A stretch of DNA of 64,000 nt from Sympetrum striolatum (lineage: Eukaryota; Arthropoda; Insecta; Odonata; Libellulidae), in the NCBI GenBank assembly GCA_947579665.1, contig CANPUZ010000061.1, forward strand, positions 930,001 through 994,000, read 5' to 3'. The notes under the pieces are model-generated. The model saw only the letters and a program-made list of their open reading frames with translations, had not been told where the DNA came from and made no database searches. This document shows positions 43,371 to 56,168 of the stretch, piece by piece (the stretch's first letter is position 1; each line of letters opens with the position of its first letter). Made by a program: the position numbers and the translations under genes.

Positions 43371-43949
43371 CCCTTCCTTCACATTGCGGGGTGCCAGAGG
43401 ACCCCAAAATAGCTAAATTCGATAGAAAAGTTTTATTTTCGACCAAACATGTTTCTAATTCCATGTATTCGTGCATTGATGTTTCTTTTATATTATGAAA
43501 TTTAAAGAAATTTGTTTCACAGACTCATTTCAAAAATATCTTTATTTATTCGAATGGGGTACCAAAGTACCCCGCACATCCACTTTCACTTGGATTGCTA
43601 TACACAATGTCTTGTGATTGTGGCAATTCAGTCACCCTTTGGTATGGATTTTTAAATTGATTCATTATTTATTGCATTAACAGTAATTATATCACAGTAT
43701 CATCTCATTTAACGGGATGTTTTTGTGTTTGCCTGACGTCATATAATAGCCATCAACTCTAACCCAACCTCCAAAGAAAAATGAAAGATAATCTCAACAA
43801 AATAATGAATAATGTATTTCTAAACATAATTAAAGGTTGATTTAAGGAAAAACTAAAAAACAACGTAATATTTGCGAAGAAAGCGTTGGGGTACCCGAGC
43901 ACCCCACACAGCTGTTTTCGGAAGTTTTCAGGGCACAGTCAAGGAAGGG
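43371..43949. mobile_element. TTAA-flanked MITE family gamma, copy 2
   Basis: A 579-bp element with exact TTAA on both sides (43367-43370, 43950-43953). Ends CCCTTCCTTCAC / GTCAAGGAAGGG. Inverted relative to 1050-1627 and similar throughout. 43954-44380 is unassigned. A remnant CA/CATA tract with 'cacagacatcatt' at 44484-44545 is probably M debris. Confidence 0.85.
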
Positions 43950-44881
43950 TTAAATTAGAATCTTACTTCTCTAGCAAAGATTTTTAATTAAATTAACTGG
44001 GCATACTAAAATTAACAAGGATAAGCCAAGAAAAACGTTTTGTAAATCTTAAAAGAAAGCTATCCACAGCTTTTCTCTTATTTCTGGATTTTAAAGTTGT
44101 GGCATATTACAGCAGATTCTAAAACGCCGAAATAAGAAACCACAGCTGAACCGATTGGGTAACACAAAAACTGTATTTTCTCCAATTAATGAATACAGTA
44201 CTTTAAAACTACATATATTACTAAATACAATCAGCCGTTTTCTTTTGATGCTGGCAAAATAAGTGAGTTATATATAGGATTCCATGGACGTAGCTTAAAG
44301 CCAAATTAAATTTCATAAAATATATCTTCGTGAATAAATTGGAACTTTATGTCTATAGTATTGACTTTTGCTTTTACCTCTAGCTACGAATGTTTTCAGA
44401 GCTATGGGCTTTATTAGTTAGCTTTTGTGGGGAAAGTGTGCAATCTTCTCTGAATGTGATTCTCCTAACACACTGTCTATACTACACACATACACATACC
44501 CAAACACATACACACACACACACATACACACAGACATCATTGCCACTGTGTAGGCATCGGAAGACATTTTATGATGTGCCCAGACCTTTATGCCCAAAAC
44601 TGTTAACGAGAACATGCCGTATGTTGGCCACCACTCTAAATGGGCTAAGCAAGTATAACATGAATAAAATACGTCCGTACATTCATATTCTGATGCATCG
44701 TTTGGGAATGTTTGAACGAAGCTGTGGAAGGTTCCAGTAAGGAGGTTTTCAAAACAGATTGAACACAGTTAAGGTACGGTCGAATCTGACCGCTGTTTTA
44801 TTTGGGTTTTAAAAACTAAGATTTAATGTTAGCATTTTTGCAGATAGTGGAGGGTGATGTTGATGAAGAATTATTATTTAA

Positions 44882-45425
44882 CGCTCGAGTACTTGCATCC
44901 CAAATTGTCACGTCAGTTGGGTGGAATCGACCCGACATCTTCCAAAGGGGAAAATTGTCTCCAATTGTAGTGAATAAATTTATAATTCAGTAGTGATGAT
45001 GTCATATTAATGGTTAACCTGGTTATTGAAAGGACATGCTAACTAAATAGCAAAAATATTCGGTAAAAATTGGATATCCCTGACACCGAGTATATGGGTG
45101 ATGAATTTGGAATATTGCGTATAAAAAGTAAACTGTTTAAAAATAAAGTTTAATATATTAATAAAAATTGTTAATTATATGAAATTTATATAATATCTCT
45201 AAAAATTAAGGTGGAAACAAGGTCAAAGATGCAATATTAAACTTAAAGGTATTTCATCAACCTGGCACTACGGCTAAAAGAAATTTGTTTAAATAATTAA
45301 ACTTCCATTTCCTGGAGAAAATGCATGAATAATTCAGAACATTCTAAAACTCAGCTTCTATGAGAAAGAAGAAGTAAATAAGCACTAATAAAAAGTTATT
45401 TTAATTTTCAAATTCACATGAGTTG
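44882..45425. mobile_element. TTAA-type MITE family beta, copy 2
   Basis: Left end after TTAA (44878-44881): 'cgctcgagtacttgcatccc', inverted relative to copy 1. Matches run through 'ggtggaatcgacccgacatc' and 'ttcagaacattctaaaactc'. The right terminus has decayed beyond recognition near 45425. Confidence 0.75.
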
Positions 45426-45439
45426 ATAAATTAATAAAA

Positions 45440-45582
45440 AATGACTTAAGGTCTACCATGAGCTCCATAAGATTGAATGATTTAGCAATTCTATCGAAAA
45501 AATGTGACCGACAAAATTACTTTGATGATGTTATTAATGATTTTACTGCGCCTAAGGTCCGAAATGTCAAATTTTTAACTTA
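45440..45582 (+). pseudogene. hAT transposase C-terminal scrap
   Basis: The frame reads N-D-L-R-S-T-M-S-S-I-R-L-N-D-L-A-I-L-S, then KKCDRQNYFDDVINDFTAPK and VRNVKFLT-stop. This is the last about 45 residues of ZMYM/TTF-type hAT transposases ('LRSTM...RL..LA.LSIE.......DFDD.I..FA..KARK'). The upstream part is lost at the junction with the beta MITE. Short, but the motif order is characteristic. Confidence 0.65.
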
Positions 45583-45669
45583 AGTATAAGATTTTGGTTT
45601 TGAAATAAATTTTTTGCTCTTTTATATGATTCCTTTTTTCCACCAGCATCATTAGATTGGGATGCAAGA

Positions 45670-46640
45670 GGAAAAAGTCGATCGTCGATGATGCGTCTTT
45701 CTTTCCGTTGAACCATTATAATAACCATTTGCAACAGGTATTTCTTTAATAGTTTTAAGCTCGTGAAGAAAGTTTATAGTAGATAAAGAAAATATTAAAT
45801 AATCTGTGGATAAGGCAGTGAAAAGCGGTTAGCTTATGTGAGTAGTGGTGATTGGAAGTAAAGGGGATGGCACTGTTAATATAAGTTGATTGTCTGTATA
45901 ATAATATAATTATAAACATTGAATTCGAAGTTTTTATTAACTAGACGTAGGGTGAGGTCAAGAAAGTTCAAGGTGTTATTAGTTTCAATTTCATGGGAAA
46001 ATGAAATACTAGGATGGATAGAATCCAGGACAGAGACAAAGGAAGAGAGTTGTCGGTTTTTCCCGGCCATCATCATCAACGTACCGAAACCAGCATAAAA
46101 CAAATATTATCAAATGGGAATTTGAATAAAACAATTTCTCTTTTAGGGAGTCCATGAAAATGTTAGCTAAAACAGGGCAAGACCATCTTTTTGTTCATAA
46201 AAACCGCCTTGGAACTGAAAAAAAGATTTCTTTAAACACACATTCGCCAACGACAACAGGTTACTAGTAACTAATTCATCCGCATTGTTCCTTTTTAGTA
46301 ACCCAACACAACAACAGACTCTACACAAGGAACTCTGGTAAATGAGATATAAACATCGAAAGAGTTTTGCAATGTTAGGAAATTTCAAGTCTTTCACTTT
46401 TACGTGCAAATTCCACTGAGTTTTTCACACAATGGCATAAAGTCTGATAAATTAGTAATTAAATGATTAAATTCAGTGTCCAGCTTATGACATGGGGAAG
46501 AAATGTTTGAAACCACTGGGAGGACAAGGATGTCTTCCTTATGTATTTTTTGGAAGTCCATAAAGGCGCGGGGGTAAAGGGTTAGATTCAGAGAGGTGAA
46601 GTTTCTCAGTCTTCAATAATCATCGATTTCAACAGAGATT
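45670..46640 (-). pseudogene. Penelope-like reverse transcriptase relic
   Basis: Read minus. Around 46600-46430: PRAFMDFQKIHKEDILVLPV, then VSNISSPCHKL, the 'PRLYGLPKIHK....RPIVS..NSP.YKL' RT block. 46409-46167 contains NLLSLANVCLKKSFFQFQGG, FYEQKDGLA ('FQ..G.FY.Q..G.AMGSP'). 46103-45876 contains FVSVLDSIHPSISFSHEIET, NNTLNFLDLTL ('LNSIHP.I.FT.E.E....LPFLD'). Stops and frameshifts separate the blocks, and the YADD-type catalytic motif between them is not readable. A degraded tail follows to about 45670. No GIY-YIG domain is attached. Confidence 0.8.
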
Positions 46641-47129
46641 CTTTAATGTTGAAGTAGATATTTTTGATACCATTGCACAAGAAAAATTTGGAAATATCTT
46701 AATGTACGAAAATGGAACCATGGAATTTCTTTCATACCATTCGGTCTACTGTATTCAGTTATCGAAGAGCTATAAACGGTAAAAAATATCATACAATTAT
46801 TTTTACAACATTTTATTTATAGAAGAAGTGATGGAAGAATAATTAGTTAGACGTTGCAGGGAGTGACGCAATTTCAAGCGAACTCTCAGCCGAGGAAAAG
46901 CTGTGAAAGATGAGGAATAATGGATAATAAGAGTAAGGGAGAGAATAATTAAAACAGAAAATATAGTTAAGAGAATATGGGACACAGATTAGTTAAATGA
47001 AGACTAGGAAGTCACGAAGCAAAACCGAAAAGGATTAGCTAGTAAAATGCAAACCAACAGCCGACGAAAAAACTTATAAATAACCATAGAAAAAGAATGG
47101 GAAAAATAGGGAAAGCAATCAAAGAAGCT

Positions 47130-48960
47130 GTGGAAGAAGCAATTGGAAGAAACAAGAGAATAATACATGCTGATTGGTTTAACAACGAGTGTGCCCAAAT
47201 TATACAGGAGAAGAATAAAGCTAGAGAAAGCATGATAAGAAAATAAACCAAAACGAACACTGAAAGATACCAAGAAATGAGGATGGAAGCAAATAGGATG
47301 TGCAAGAAAAAGGAGAAAATGGAGAACAGCTAGAGAATATAGGAGAATACACCAAACAGAATAAACAGAGATAGTTCTACCAAGTTTTAGAAAAGGTAAA
47401 AAGAGGATACAAACCAAGAATGGAAGGATTTAAAAATAATGAGGGAAATTTAGTTCAAGAATAGAATAAAGTTCTGGAAAGATTGGTAGAACATTTCAAA
47501 GAACTTCTCTGTACAGAAGATAAGGAGAGAGTAACAACTGAGGAAAATGACAGGCTAAGGAAAGATTCAAGTATAGAATCAATCAAATCAAATATATCAA
47601 ACTTACTCAGAATTAAACCCATTAGGCTGGAAATTGCACAATAAATACAAAAGTTAAAAAATAATAAAGACCCAGGGAAGAAAATATTGCAGCAGAGCTA
47701 GTAAAATATGGAGGAGATATAATGAGTGATGCTAAACATAAACTTAGTTGTATAATATAGGAAGCAGAAAAATGCCAGAAGGATAGAGCATGGGAATCCT
47801 AAGCCTAATATATAAAAAGGGAAATAAACTGGTTCTCGAGAAATATAGATGGAAAATACTGTTAAATATAGTATATGAAATCATCATAAAAGAAAGGCTG
47901 AAAGTAGTAACTGGGAGGATAATTGGAGATTCTCTGTGTGGGAGTAGATCCAATAGAAGTACAATAGACCAACTGTTTGTAATCAGATAAATTTTAGATA
48001 AATGCTATGATCATAATGTTCAACTGCATATGCTATTGTATATTTTAGACAAGCATTTGATTGTATAAAAAGGATCAAACTCTGAGAAGCAATGGAGGAC
48101 ATGGAAATTCCATCCAAAATAATTATATTGATTATAAAGGCATTGAAGAAGAGCATGGCTAAAGTAAACATACATAATAAAATGAATTTGAATTCATCAC
48201 TGGAATAATGCAAGGATATTCTAGGATTACAAAAATCTGAAGAAAAAATAGATCAAAGAGGAACAATATTTAACAAATAAATAGAATGAAGCAAGCAAAA
48301 TGGGATTGATAGTTAATACCAGTAAACCTAAATATATACTTCTGGAAAACCTAGAGTCACCCAGGATTTGGAGATAGAATAGATAAAATTTAATAGTGTG
48401 GAAGAGTTTAAATATCTAGAAAATATATAACTTACAAAAAAGCAAAATATGAATAAATGAGAGAATACAAGCAAGGAATAAAACTTACTTTGCAAATACG
48501 AAGATACTCAAGAGAAAGTTTATAAACTGAAACACTTAAATACAAATATATAAACCAATTACCAGACCAGTGGTAACTATGGAGCATAAAGATGGACACT
48601 CACAAGAGTATGGCCCTGGTAAGATTTGAAAGCAATTGCAGAGAATATTCCGACCTGTTATTAAGAATGAATAACTGCAAAGGAGAACCAAAGAGGAGTT
48701 AAAGACAATATTAAATTGGGGAAGATGTAGTTAAGTTCACAAAATCTTTGAGAATATAATGGTTGGACCATGTGGAAAGGATGCATGAAACAGGAATGCC
48801 GAAGAAGGGAATAGAAGGGAGACTGAATGCCGCTAGAAGGAGAGGAAGGTCCAGATTGAGATGGCTAATTCATAAAGGACATGAAGAAGATGAAAGTGAG
48901 AAGACAGAGAAGTGGAGGCAGATCGGAATGGAGGCTTACATAGGGCTGTAGCTCCAAAGA
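47130..48960 (+). pseudogene. Long decayed LINE ORF2 (linker, RT, C-terminus)
   Basis: Blocks in order on plus: HADWFNNECAQIIQEKNKAR (endonuclease-RT linker), ERLVEHFKELLCTEDKE, an IQKLKNNKDPGKKI block (family 'I..LKN.KAPG.D.I'), A-E-L-V-K-Y-G-G, SLIYKKGNKLVLEKYRWK ('P.YKKGDK....NYRGISLL'), IIGDSLCGSRSNRSTIDQLF ('..GFR..RST.DQ.F') and a frameshifted FRQAFDC ('DF..AFD', with the first Asp lost). The end GMPKKGIEGRLNAARRRGRS matches 'R.PKK..EGR..G.R.RGRPR'. More than ten stops/frameshifts. RTE-like endonuclease-LINE style; clade unassigned. Minus ORFs 46803-47417 and 47744-48213 are antisense shadows. Confidence 0.8.
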
Positions 48961-49369
48961 GAAAGACTATGTCCATAAATTTAGACTTAAGGACCATATT
49001 TAAGTGACTTCTTATAAGTTTGGAACGAAAAATATTAAATGTTATCACACTTTCTATGCCTTGTGTAATATTTTGTACCTATATATAGTTTAAATCAGTC
49101 TGTATAATATTAACATAAGTATACCATACAACAATTCAAAACCAGGAACTAACAGATGAGCCAAGAAAGACTCACCTTATCCTGTTTTCCCTGACTTTTC
49201 TTGTAAATATGAATTTATTCTTTATTTTTCAAATTATTTTATTTGCCAATAACTCTTTCTTTACCAATTCACCTTTTATTTAAGATTTTTTGTACAATAA
49301 CTATACCTTGTATTAAGAGTAAGATAGTTAAATAAAATATTGTACAAAAAATAGCAATTTGAATTTAGT

Positions 49370-50200
49370 GTTTCATGTCAAAATAAAATCTACTTACATT
49401 ATAGTCCACTTGCATATCAATGAAAATTAAATGTTTTTAATAATCGTATTTTAAATTAATACTGCTTATCGGAAATAATAGTTAACATCAAAGTTTTCTA
49501 AAATCAAAAGTTTATTTCAATTTTTTTTAACAATCAAGAAAATGGCAAGAAAACGACTTAAGTAGTCGTGATGGTATTCAAAATAAAACCTTTTTTATTA
49601 CAACCATATTTTATTTAAAAGAACAAAAAGATATATTTGAAAATCTTGTTTTAAATTATAACGCTCACCAGAGTTAATTGTTAGAATCAAAGCTTCCTAA
49701 TTAAATATCAAGAAATAGCCGAGAAACGACTTTCGTAGTGCTGTCAAATTAAAGTCTATTTTCATTATAATCAACTTTAATTTAAAAATTATAAAAAACA
49801 AACGGATGTATTTAAAAATCATATTTTTAATAATAATGCTTTCTGGACGCAATGTTTTAGTTAGATCGTGTAGATATATAATCAAAAGAATAGCAGTTCG
49901 ACTCCATCGTAGCCACATTTATTGTCACCACAAGTACTATGCTGAAATGAAAATTAATAGCTTACAGTCGTTTCTCTATATAAAACTATACAACAGGGTT
50001 GAGCAATTTAATTTCGGATGTTTCAATTGAAAATACTCTTCGATTCTAAAGAATTACTTTTTTTCATGAGCCGTCCTGTGATTAGATCAAATCTGCACAT
50101 CGACATTATATCAGCTTATGCATTATTTCGTTTAAAGTCTATTGTTTTAATAACATTGTGATTCAATAAAAAGCGACAAAAGATAAATTTAAAGCACGAT
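49370..50200. repeat. Decayed tandem repeat, unit about 170-195 bp
   Basis: 'caaaataaaatctactt' / 'tcaaaataaaaccttttt' / 'caaattaaagtctatttt' at 49378, 49573 and 49744, each followed by an AT-rich tract and a 'tttaataataatgctt'-type block. Low identity; no coding signal. Confidence 0.35.
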
Positions 50201-50439
50201 ATGAAATTAGTTTCCGCGAAGTCTCTGTTCAGATAAACTGAAGAAATAATAATTTTCATAAAAAAATATGGAAAGAAGGTGAGAAATATGATCAGTCACT
50301 TGATATATTTACAGTAAAAAAATATCAATTCGTTTAAAAAATACGGCATGAAGAAGCAATTGATAGTTTTTCTTACCTCTTTAGATTTCCTCAAATAACG
50401 CTTTTAAATAAAAAATCACAGCACTCCTTACAAAACTTT

Positions 50440-52300
50440 ATTTTGAGCGAATACATTACAACATATCTGATGATCACTGGTGACGAAAAAACAATTTGCC
50501 GAGTAATTGCTCAACCTCACTGCATCTATTTTCGCTCACAAAAGCAACACCTATTAACACGCATATTCTTTCGCCTAACACTCTCCGTTAACTGAGTGGA
50601 TTAAGTGTACTTTGAAAATTAAACACAGAGAACAAATGACATTTTAGAAATAAGCACTGCAGTCACAATTCCACAATATTTCTTACGGTAATTGCGCGAC
50701 ACTCGAATTATTTTCCGCAGCACTTCGTATACCGACTAAAATCCTTGTATGTTCAGCAAGAAAAACTGGAAGTACGATTTCTTGGTGATAAAGCACGAAA
50801 CACACTTGCACTTTGCCAATATAGGTAAGTCCTCTGAAAGATACGTTTTCGATGCGAACATCTCGATTGCACGCGAAGAACTGAAAATGAAGGCCAAAAC
50901 ATGACTACACGCAAAGCATTTCTATATTTCTTGTTTGCGAAATCCACCTTCCACGTCACCCCTTATCTACTACCCATAGGGATAGAATAGCCACCAGAAA
51001 AGCAGGCTGAAACATTCGGTTTAATTGCGCAATGGAATATTCTTATCGGTGATCAGGTCCCTCAAACTAATTAAGGGGAAAGAGAGCTCAAAGGACTCAT
51101 CCCTTTTCGAGACAAAACTATTTAATGATGTATAAATAAGATTCTAAAATCTTTATTTCGATTGCGCTTCAAATTCTTAGAGATAATAATCGTTGCAGAA
51201 GTCTTTCGGTTTCACTAATTAAATGACACTGATGCGTGATGCTGTTTACACCGTCTTTAGAGTGAAATTATTCCTTTGCGTTTTATGTAGCAATGGGAAG
51301 TAACGCATTTAATATTCTGTCTCAGCAGAGAGTGAATTATCGTGAGTTATGATGGAATAAATATAATATTTGAGCCGCAGAAGTTGCACTGGAGTTCACT
51401 TGCACGAAAAATGAATTATGCTTTTGCTCTATGAGTTTAGAAAGATCATAACCAAAATGTTTATTTTCTGGGAGAAGAAAAACGGACATACAGTCGCACT
51501 TAAAAATATTGAAAATTAAGATTGATGATTCCTTTTGCAATAAAACTGTTCAAGTGAAAATACATTTCTTTCAATCAATTCTACACAGAGATGAATATGG
51601 AGATATAATATTGAGGTTGTACAAGAAGTGAAAAATAGTGACATGACTGGGGCTCGAACGAAGATCCTCACTGAGGCAACAGAAACACAAATCGATATTT
51701 AGAGTTTTCTCCTCCAGATGTGACATTTCCACTTAATTGTGGAACAGAATAGCCGATATTTCAATAGTCTTAGCAGCAGTATTTGTGAAAGAGTATACTT
51801 TTTATACTCGAATGAAGGCCGAACTCATTATAAGCCGAGGTACCTAATTTTATTCCAAAAAAATGGGAAAAGTAACAGAGTCGAATATAAGCCTAGGGTG
51901 GGAAATGAAGCAGGTAAAGTACACAATGAAATTACAGTAATTAGTAACATCGGTCGTTTAGTAAGAGAGAATTGAGAAGGAACTGTTGAATGAGCAAGTG
52001 AGGAATTTCCCAGCCGATTTACGACACTGACGCTTCTTTGCCACGGGAGAACTGATAAGGGGAGCCCTCCCTCGAGTTTAAGAAGCCTTGCACTCAGCAT
52101 AAAAAGTGTGCAGAAAAACTCGGCTTTTGCATGAGTATATAATTGTATCCACTGTTGAATTTATCTACATGTATATATAACCATAGGGCACTAAATAAGT
52201 TTTTACGCGATGCAAGTTTATCGCTCTTAAGGTATTCGATTCAAAATGAATTTAACACAGCAATGATCTGCATAGGTGGGGTCACACTTAATGGCGGACA
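50440..52300. other. Apparently non-repetitive stretch, no gene recognised
   Basis: Balanced composition relative to flanks, ORFs of at most 90 codons without domains (50753-50959, 51337-51540, 51739-52100). A 'ggggctcgaacgaagatcct' motif at about 51650 is T-arm-like, but no cloverleaf can be drawn. It may hold host UTR or regulatory DNA. Confidence 0.3.
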
Positions 52301-52564
52301 TGTCATTTATTGATATTTAATATTACGTATGTGTTTTATTTATTTCATAACATATGTGTTTGTTTTTGTGGACCTGGAAATGATCGTTCAATTATTCCAA
52401 TGAACTTGTGGAGAAGTGAATACCATTTTATTTCATTCGTAATGAATTTCCTCAGTATCAATACGGCCTCAGTCGATTTAATTTATAAGCTAAATAAACT
52501 GATATCGAAATCACTGGAAAGACGCAAAGAATGTTGAACTAAAATCCAACTGGTTGTATTTACG

Positions 52565-52670
52565 TGCGCTGAGGCATGCGTCATGAAAAAGAGGTCCAGT
52601 CAACTTGCGAGAGGCATGCAATAGCGCATGCCTCTCCTTCATCATACCGTGCGCTATGACGCATGACTGT
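52565..52670. repeat. Nested palindrome
   Basis: Perfect 11-bp arms GAGAGGCATGC / GCATGCCTCTC (52609-52619, 52626-52636) around a 6-nt loop. They lie inside a weaker outer pair 'gcatgcgtcatg' / 'atgacgcatgac' starting about 52573. Confidence 0.65.
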
Positions 52671-52796
52671 GTTGAATACAAAGTTGCAGAAGTGTGGACA
52701 TAGCTTTAGAATCGACGGCAAACGAGATTCGGTTACAAAACTACTCATTGGCATGTCTCGTGGCACCGCATTCTCCGCTCACCCTGGTTCCATATA

Positions 52797-52902
52797 AGGG
52801 GGCATCCACGTGAGGTGATATTTGCGATTTTTTGACCCCCCCTGGTGAGATATAGTGATATTTGGCTCTACCCCCTCCTCTTATCTCACGTGAGATTGTT
52901 AA
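52797..52902. repeat. CACGTGAG inverted repeat
   Basis: 'tccacgtgaggtgatatttg' and 'cttatctcacgtgagattg' bracket two C-rich tracts ('gaccccccctggtgagata', 'ctaccccctcctc'). It resembles a short repeat seen scattered in many invertebrate genomes; class unknown. Confidence 0.5.
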
Positions 52903-53054
52903 AAATGCGTGTTTTCAGTGTAAATATGTTAATCTACGCTTCATTGTATTGGATTTATTCAAAAAACGCAATTTATTTAATTATTTTTATTTATGACGAG
53001 TTGTGACTAGTGTTTAAGACTACTGGGATCGTAGTCTAAAATCACAATGAAAAA

Positions 53055-54047
53055 ATCTGATGTTGCCAGCCCATGACTTTCTCCATATATAAGATGTAAA
53101 TATTTATCTACGACAGTATTTTCGAATCCTATATTCAATCTAAACTTGGAAGATAAGAGATTAATTTATATCATATTATCTTTTACGTCACAAACATTAT
53201 AAATAATGTTTTTAGGGTCATGTTCGATGAAAAACGATGAAAATGGCCTTTCGCCCACAGCGCCCGCATAGTACAGCAACTTCCGGTTTATCAGTATTTC
53301 ATGAATAACTCCTAAACGATCAGTCATACAAAAATATGTTTAATACAAAAGTTATAGTAAATAACATTTTCAAAAACTATTATTGATAATAGTATATACC
53401 TAAATATCATCTTTATGGAGATATTTTGGAAAAACGGAAACGAGCTTCGAAAAAAAGCTCAACTTCCGGTAAACCGATTTACTCCAAAATCTATTCAACT
53501 TTAACGGCACTAACCAAAGTGCTATGTATGAAATTTGGTGTTGATACGACAAATCGTTTTCATGATAGTGCGCCTACAATGTACATAATCAGCTACTTCC
53601 GGATTATCAGTATTTCATGAATAACTCCTTAAAAATCAGTGATAAAAAAATATGTTTCATACAAATGTTATAGTAAATTCTTTTATCTAAAACTTTTTTA
53701 AATAATACAATATACCTAAATATCATATTTATGGAGATATTTGGCAAAAACGGAAATTTGCTTCGAAAAATAAAGCTCGACTTCAGGTAAACCGATTTAC
53801 TCCAAAAAATATAATCAACTCTGACAGCACCCACAAGGTGCAATATATGAAGTTTGGTATTGATACGACTTATAGTTTTTACGTTAGAGCTCCCACAATA
53901 ACACACACACACATACACCATTCCGAAAATGGTCAAAACGTGTTCTAGGGACCCCAAAACATGTACATATTTCCGTTGAAATCCTGAATTCGATTTTTTC
54001 CATGAAAAAAATACTTTCTCTATACTACGTGTAAGGAGAAAGTAAAA
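53055..54047 (+). repeat. M repeat copy 8 (M1, extended)
   Basis: 5' 'atctgatgttgccagcccat', two successive half-units each with 'acttccgg', 'aataactcct' and 'tttatggagatattttgg', a short CA tract (53902-53915) and the palindrome 'ctttctctatactacgtgta'. ORFs within are repeat artefacts. Confidence 0.75.
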
Positions 54048-54076
54048 AATATAATTTGGGATATTTTTATATATAG

Positions 54077-54534
54077 GTGTCGCAATCTACATCGCTACCA
54101 AAAGGAAGCAAAGAAAAACAGAATATTAAAACCGCGATTTTAAAGTTGAGTGGACCAAAAATTTCGCATTTATTCGAAACTTGAATGGCCATCCGACATG
54201 TCTTACTTGTAAGGAGAAATTCGCACACAACAAGAATACTAATTCGGAGAGACAGTTTACAAATAAGCATGCGTCATTTAGCACAAAATATCCTGCCGGT
54301 GATGCAAGGAAGAAAGCAGTTGAGGAATTGCAGAAGAGTCACGATTCATCAACTTCTGTTTTTAATAACTGTATGCAATCTTCCAGCAATGTTAATATGG
54401 CAAGTTTTGTTGTCAGTCAAGAGATTGCTAAGAGAGGGAAACCTTACACAGACGGCGAATACATAAAAGCTTGATTAATCAATGCATCCGAAGAGCTATT
54501 TCAAGATTTAAAGAACAAAGCAGATATTCTAAAT
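54077..54534 (+). pseudogene. GTF2IRD2/ZBED5-like hAT transposase N-terminus
   Basis: K-R-K-Q-R-K-T-E-Y-stop-N-R-D-F, then KVEWTKNFAFIRNLNGHPTC, LTCKEKFAHNK, ERQFTNKH: a degraded BED-like finger with C-x2-C kept and the first His replaced by Gln. About 50 residues on, SNVNMASFVVSQEIAKRGKP, YTDGEYIKA-stop, then LINASEELF. The 'ASF.V...IAK.GKPFTDGEF.K.CL' motif is characteristic of GTF2IRD2/ZBED5-type hAT proteins. Two in-frame stops; it is cut at 54536 by an M repeat. Same family as the relic at 20703-22195, but not contiguous. Confidence 0.75.
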
Positions 54535-54536
54535 AA

Positions 54537-55204
54537 ATCTGATGTGGCCAACACATGACTTTCTCCATATTTATTAAAAACAGAAGCCTCTGCCGGTAAT
54601 ATATAAATAACTCCTAAACAATGAGTGTTACAGGAAAATGTTTCATACAAAGGTTGTAGTAAAATATATTATCTATAACGTTGGTACATAATTGTATATA
54701 CCTACATTGCATTCTGACATAGATATATATGGAAACTTCCATTTCTGGATAAACAACAACTTCCGGCTAACCAATATTGAAGAATAACTCCTAAACAATC
54801 AGTGGTACGAAAAAATATTTCATACAAAAGTTGTAGTAAAGTATATTATCTATAACTTTTGTATGTAATAGTATATCCTTACAATGCATTTTGACAGAGA
54901 TATTAAAGAAACAAAATTTTCTTCCGGTTATACCAGAATTTCCGGTAAAGCGATATTCATCAAAAACTAATCACCTCTTGGCATTGTTAGGAAAATACTA
55001 AATATGAATTTTGGTAATGATCAGATAATTACTTTTTAAGATAGAGCGCCCACAAACGTTTTTACCACAGACATACATGTTCAGGAAAATAGCGAAAACG
55101 TGCTCTATGGGCCCCAAAACATCTATTTCCGTCGAAATCTGGAGGTCGAATTTTTTTGCGAATACAATACTTTCTCTATACTACGTATAGGGAGAAAGTA
55201 AAAA
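54537..55204 (+). repeat. M repeat copy 9 (M2)
   Basis: Complete: 'atctgatgtggccaacacat' start, two modules, no long CA tract ('ccacagacatacatgttcag'), terminal palindrome 'ctttctctatactacgtata'. Inserted in the hAT N-terminus. Confidence 0.8.
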
Positions 55205-55234
55205 CTTCTCCTCACTTCTTCTTCCCCACTTCTC

Positions 55235-56110
55235 CATAAATATAAGATGTAAATATTTATCTACGACAGTAATTTCGAACTCTATATTCCATCTAAACTT
55301 AGAAGTTGAGTGATTTATATATATATTATTATCTTTGACGTCACTAACATTATAATAAATGTTTTTCGGGACATGATCGATGAAAAACGATGAAATGGCC
55401 TTTCGCCCATAGAGCCCAGAGCGCCCACAAAGTACATAATCAGCAACTTCCGGTTTATCTGTATTTCATGAATAACACATACACAATCAGTGATACAAAA
55501 GTATGTTTCAAACTTAAAGAAAACTTCAACATCTTCTTGGTACGGTTCCCAGTATTCCATCTGGGAGTGGTAGAGCTCAAGCTATTGCCGTGCTCCAGGT
55601 GCTGGAAGAGTGGGGCCTAACTGATAAGGTTCAAGCATTCTGTTGCGATACTACTACATCAAACTCAGGAAAAATGAATGGCGCTTGTCTCTTATTAGAG
55701 CAAAGACTTGAAAAATACATTTTATTTTTACCATGGGAATTTTTTACCTTCTCACCATATTTATGAGATAATTTTACGGAGTGTTTTCGACGAAAAATTT
55801 GGAAAGTTCTTAAGTCCAAATGTCCCTATCTTTAAAAGGTTTCAGAGCGCATGGTCGTCTCAAATCAACTGTGAGAACTTTAAACCTGGGATGCAAGACT
55901 GCCGTGCTCGGAGCGTGCTTAAGAACACAGCGAGAAAAATTTTAGATTTTGCACTTCGGGTCCCCGGTGCGTTGCACCATGCTAGGTGGATGTCAAAAGC
56001 ACAGTAATCCTTAAAAATATTTCTTTTTCGTCATGAGTTTGGCTTATCTACTGAAGAAGTAGGTGTAATACGCGATGTCAGCCCATATCCCACACACACA
56101 TACAGACACA

Positions 56111-56168
<58 letters not shown>

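Noticed and set aside
46803..47417. Hydrophobic, membrane-protein-like minus ORFs of 60-137 codons
   Set aside because: Antisense of A-rich LINE coding sequence; Phe/Leu/Ile runs result from poly-purine codons on the plus strand, where LINE motifs are visible.
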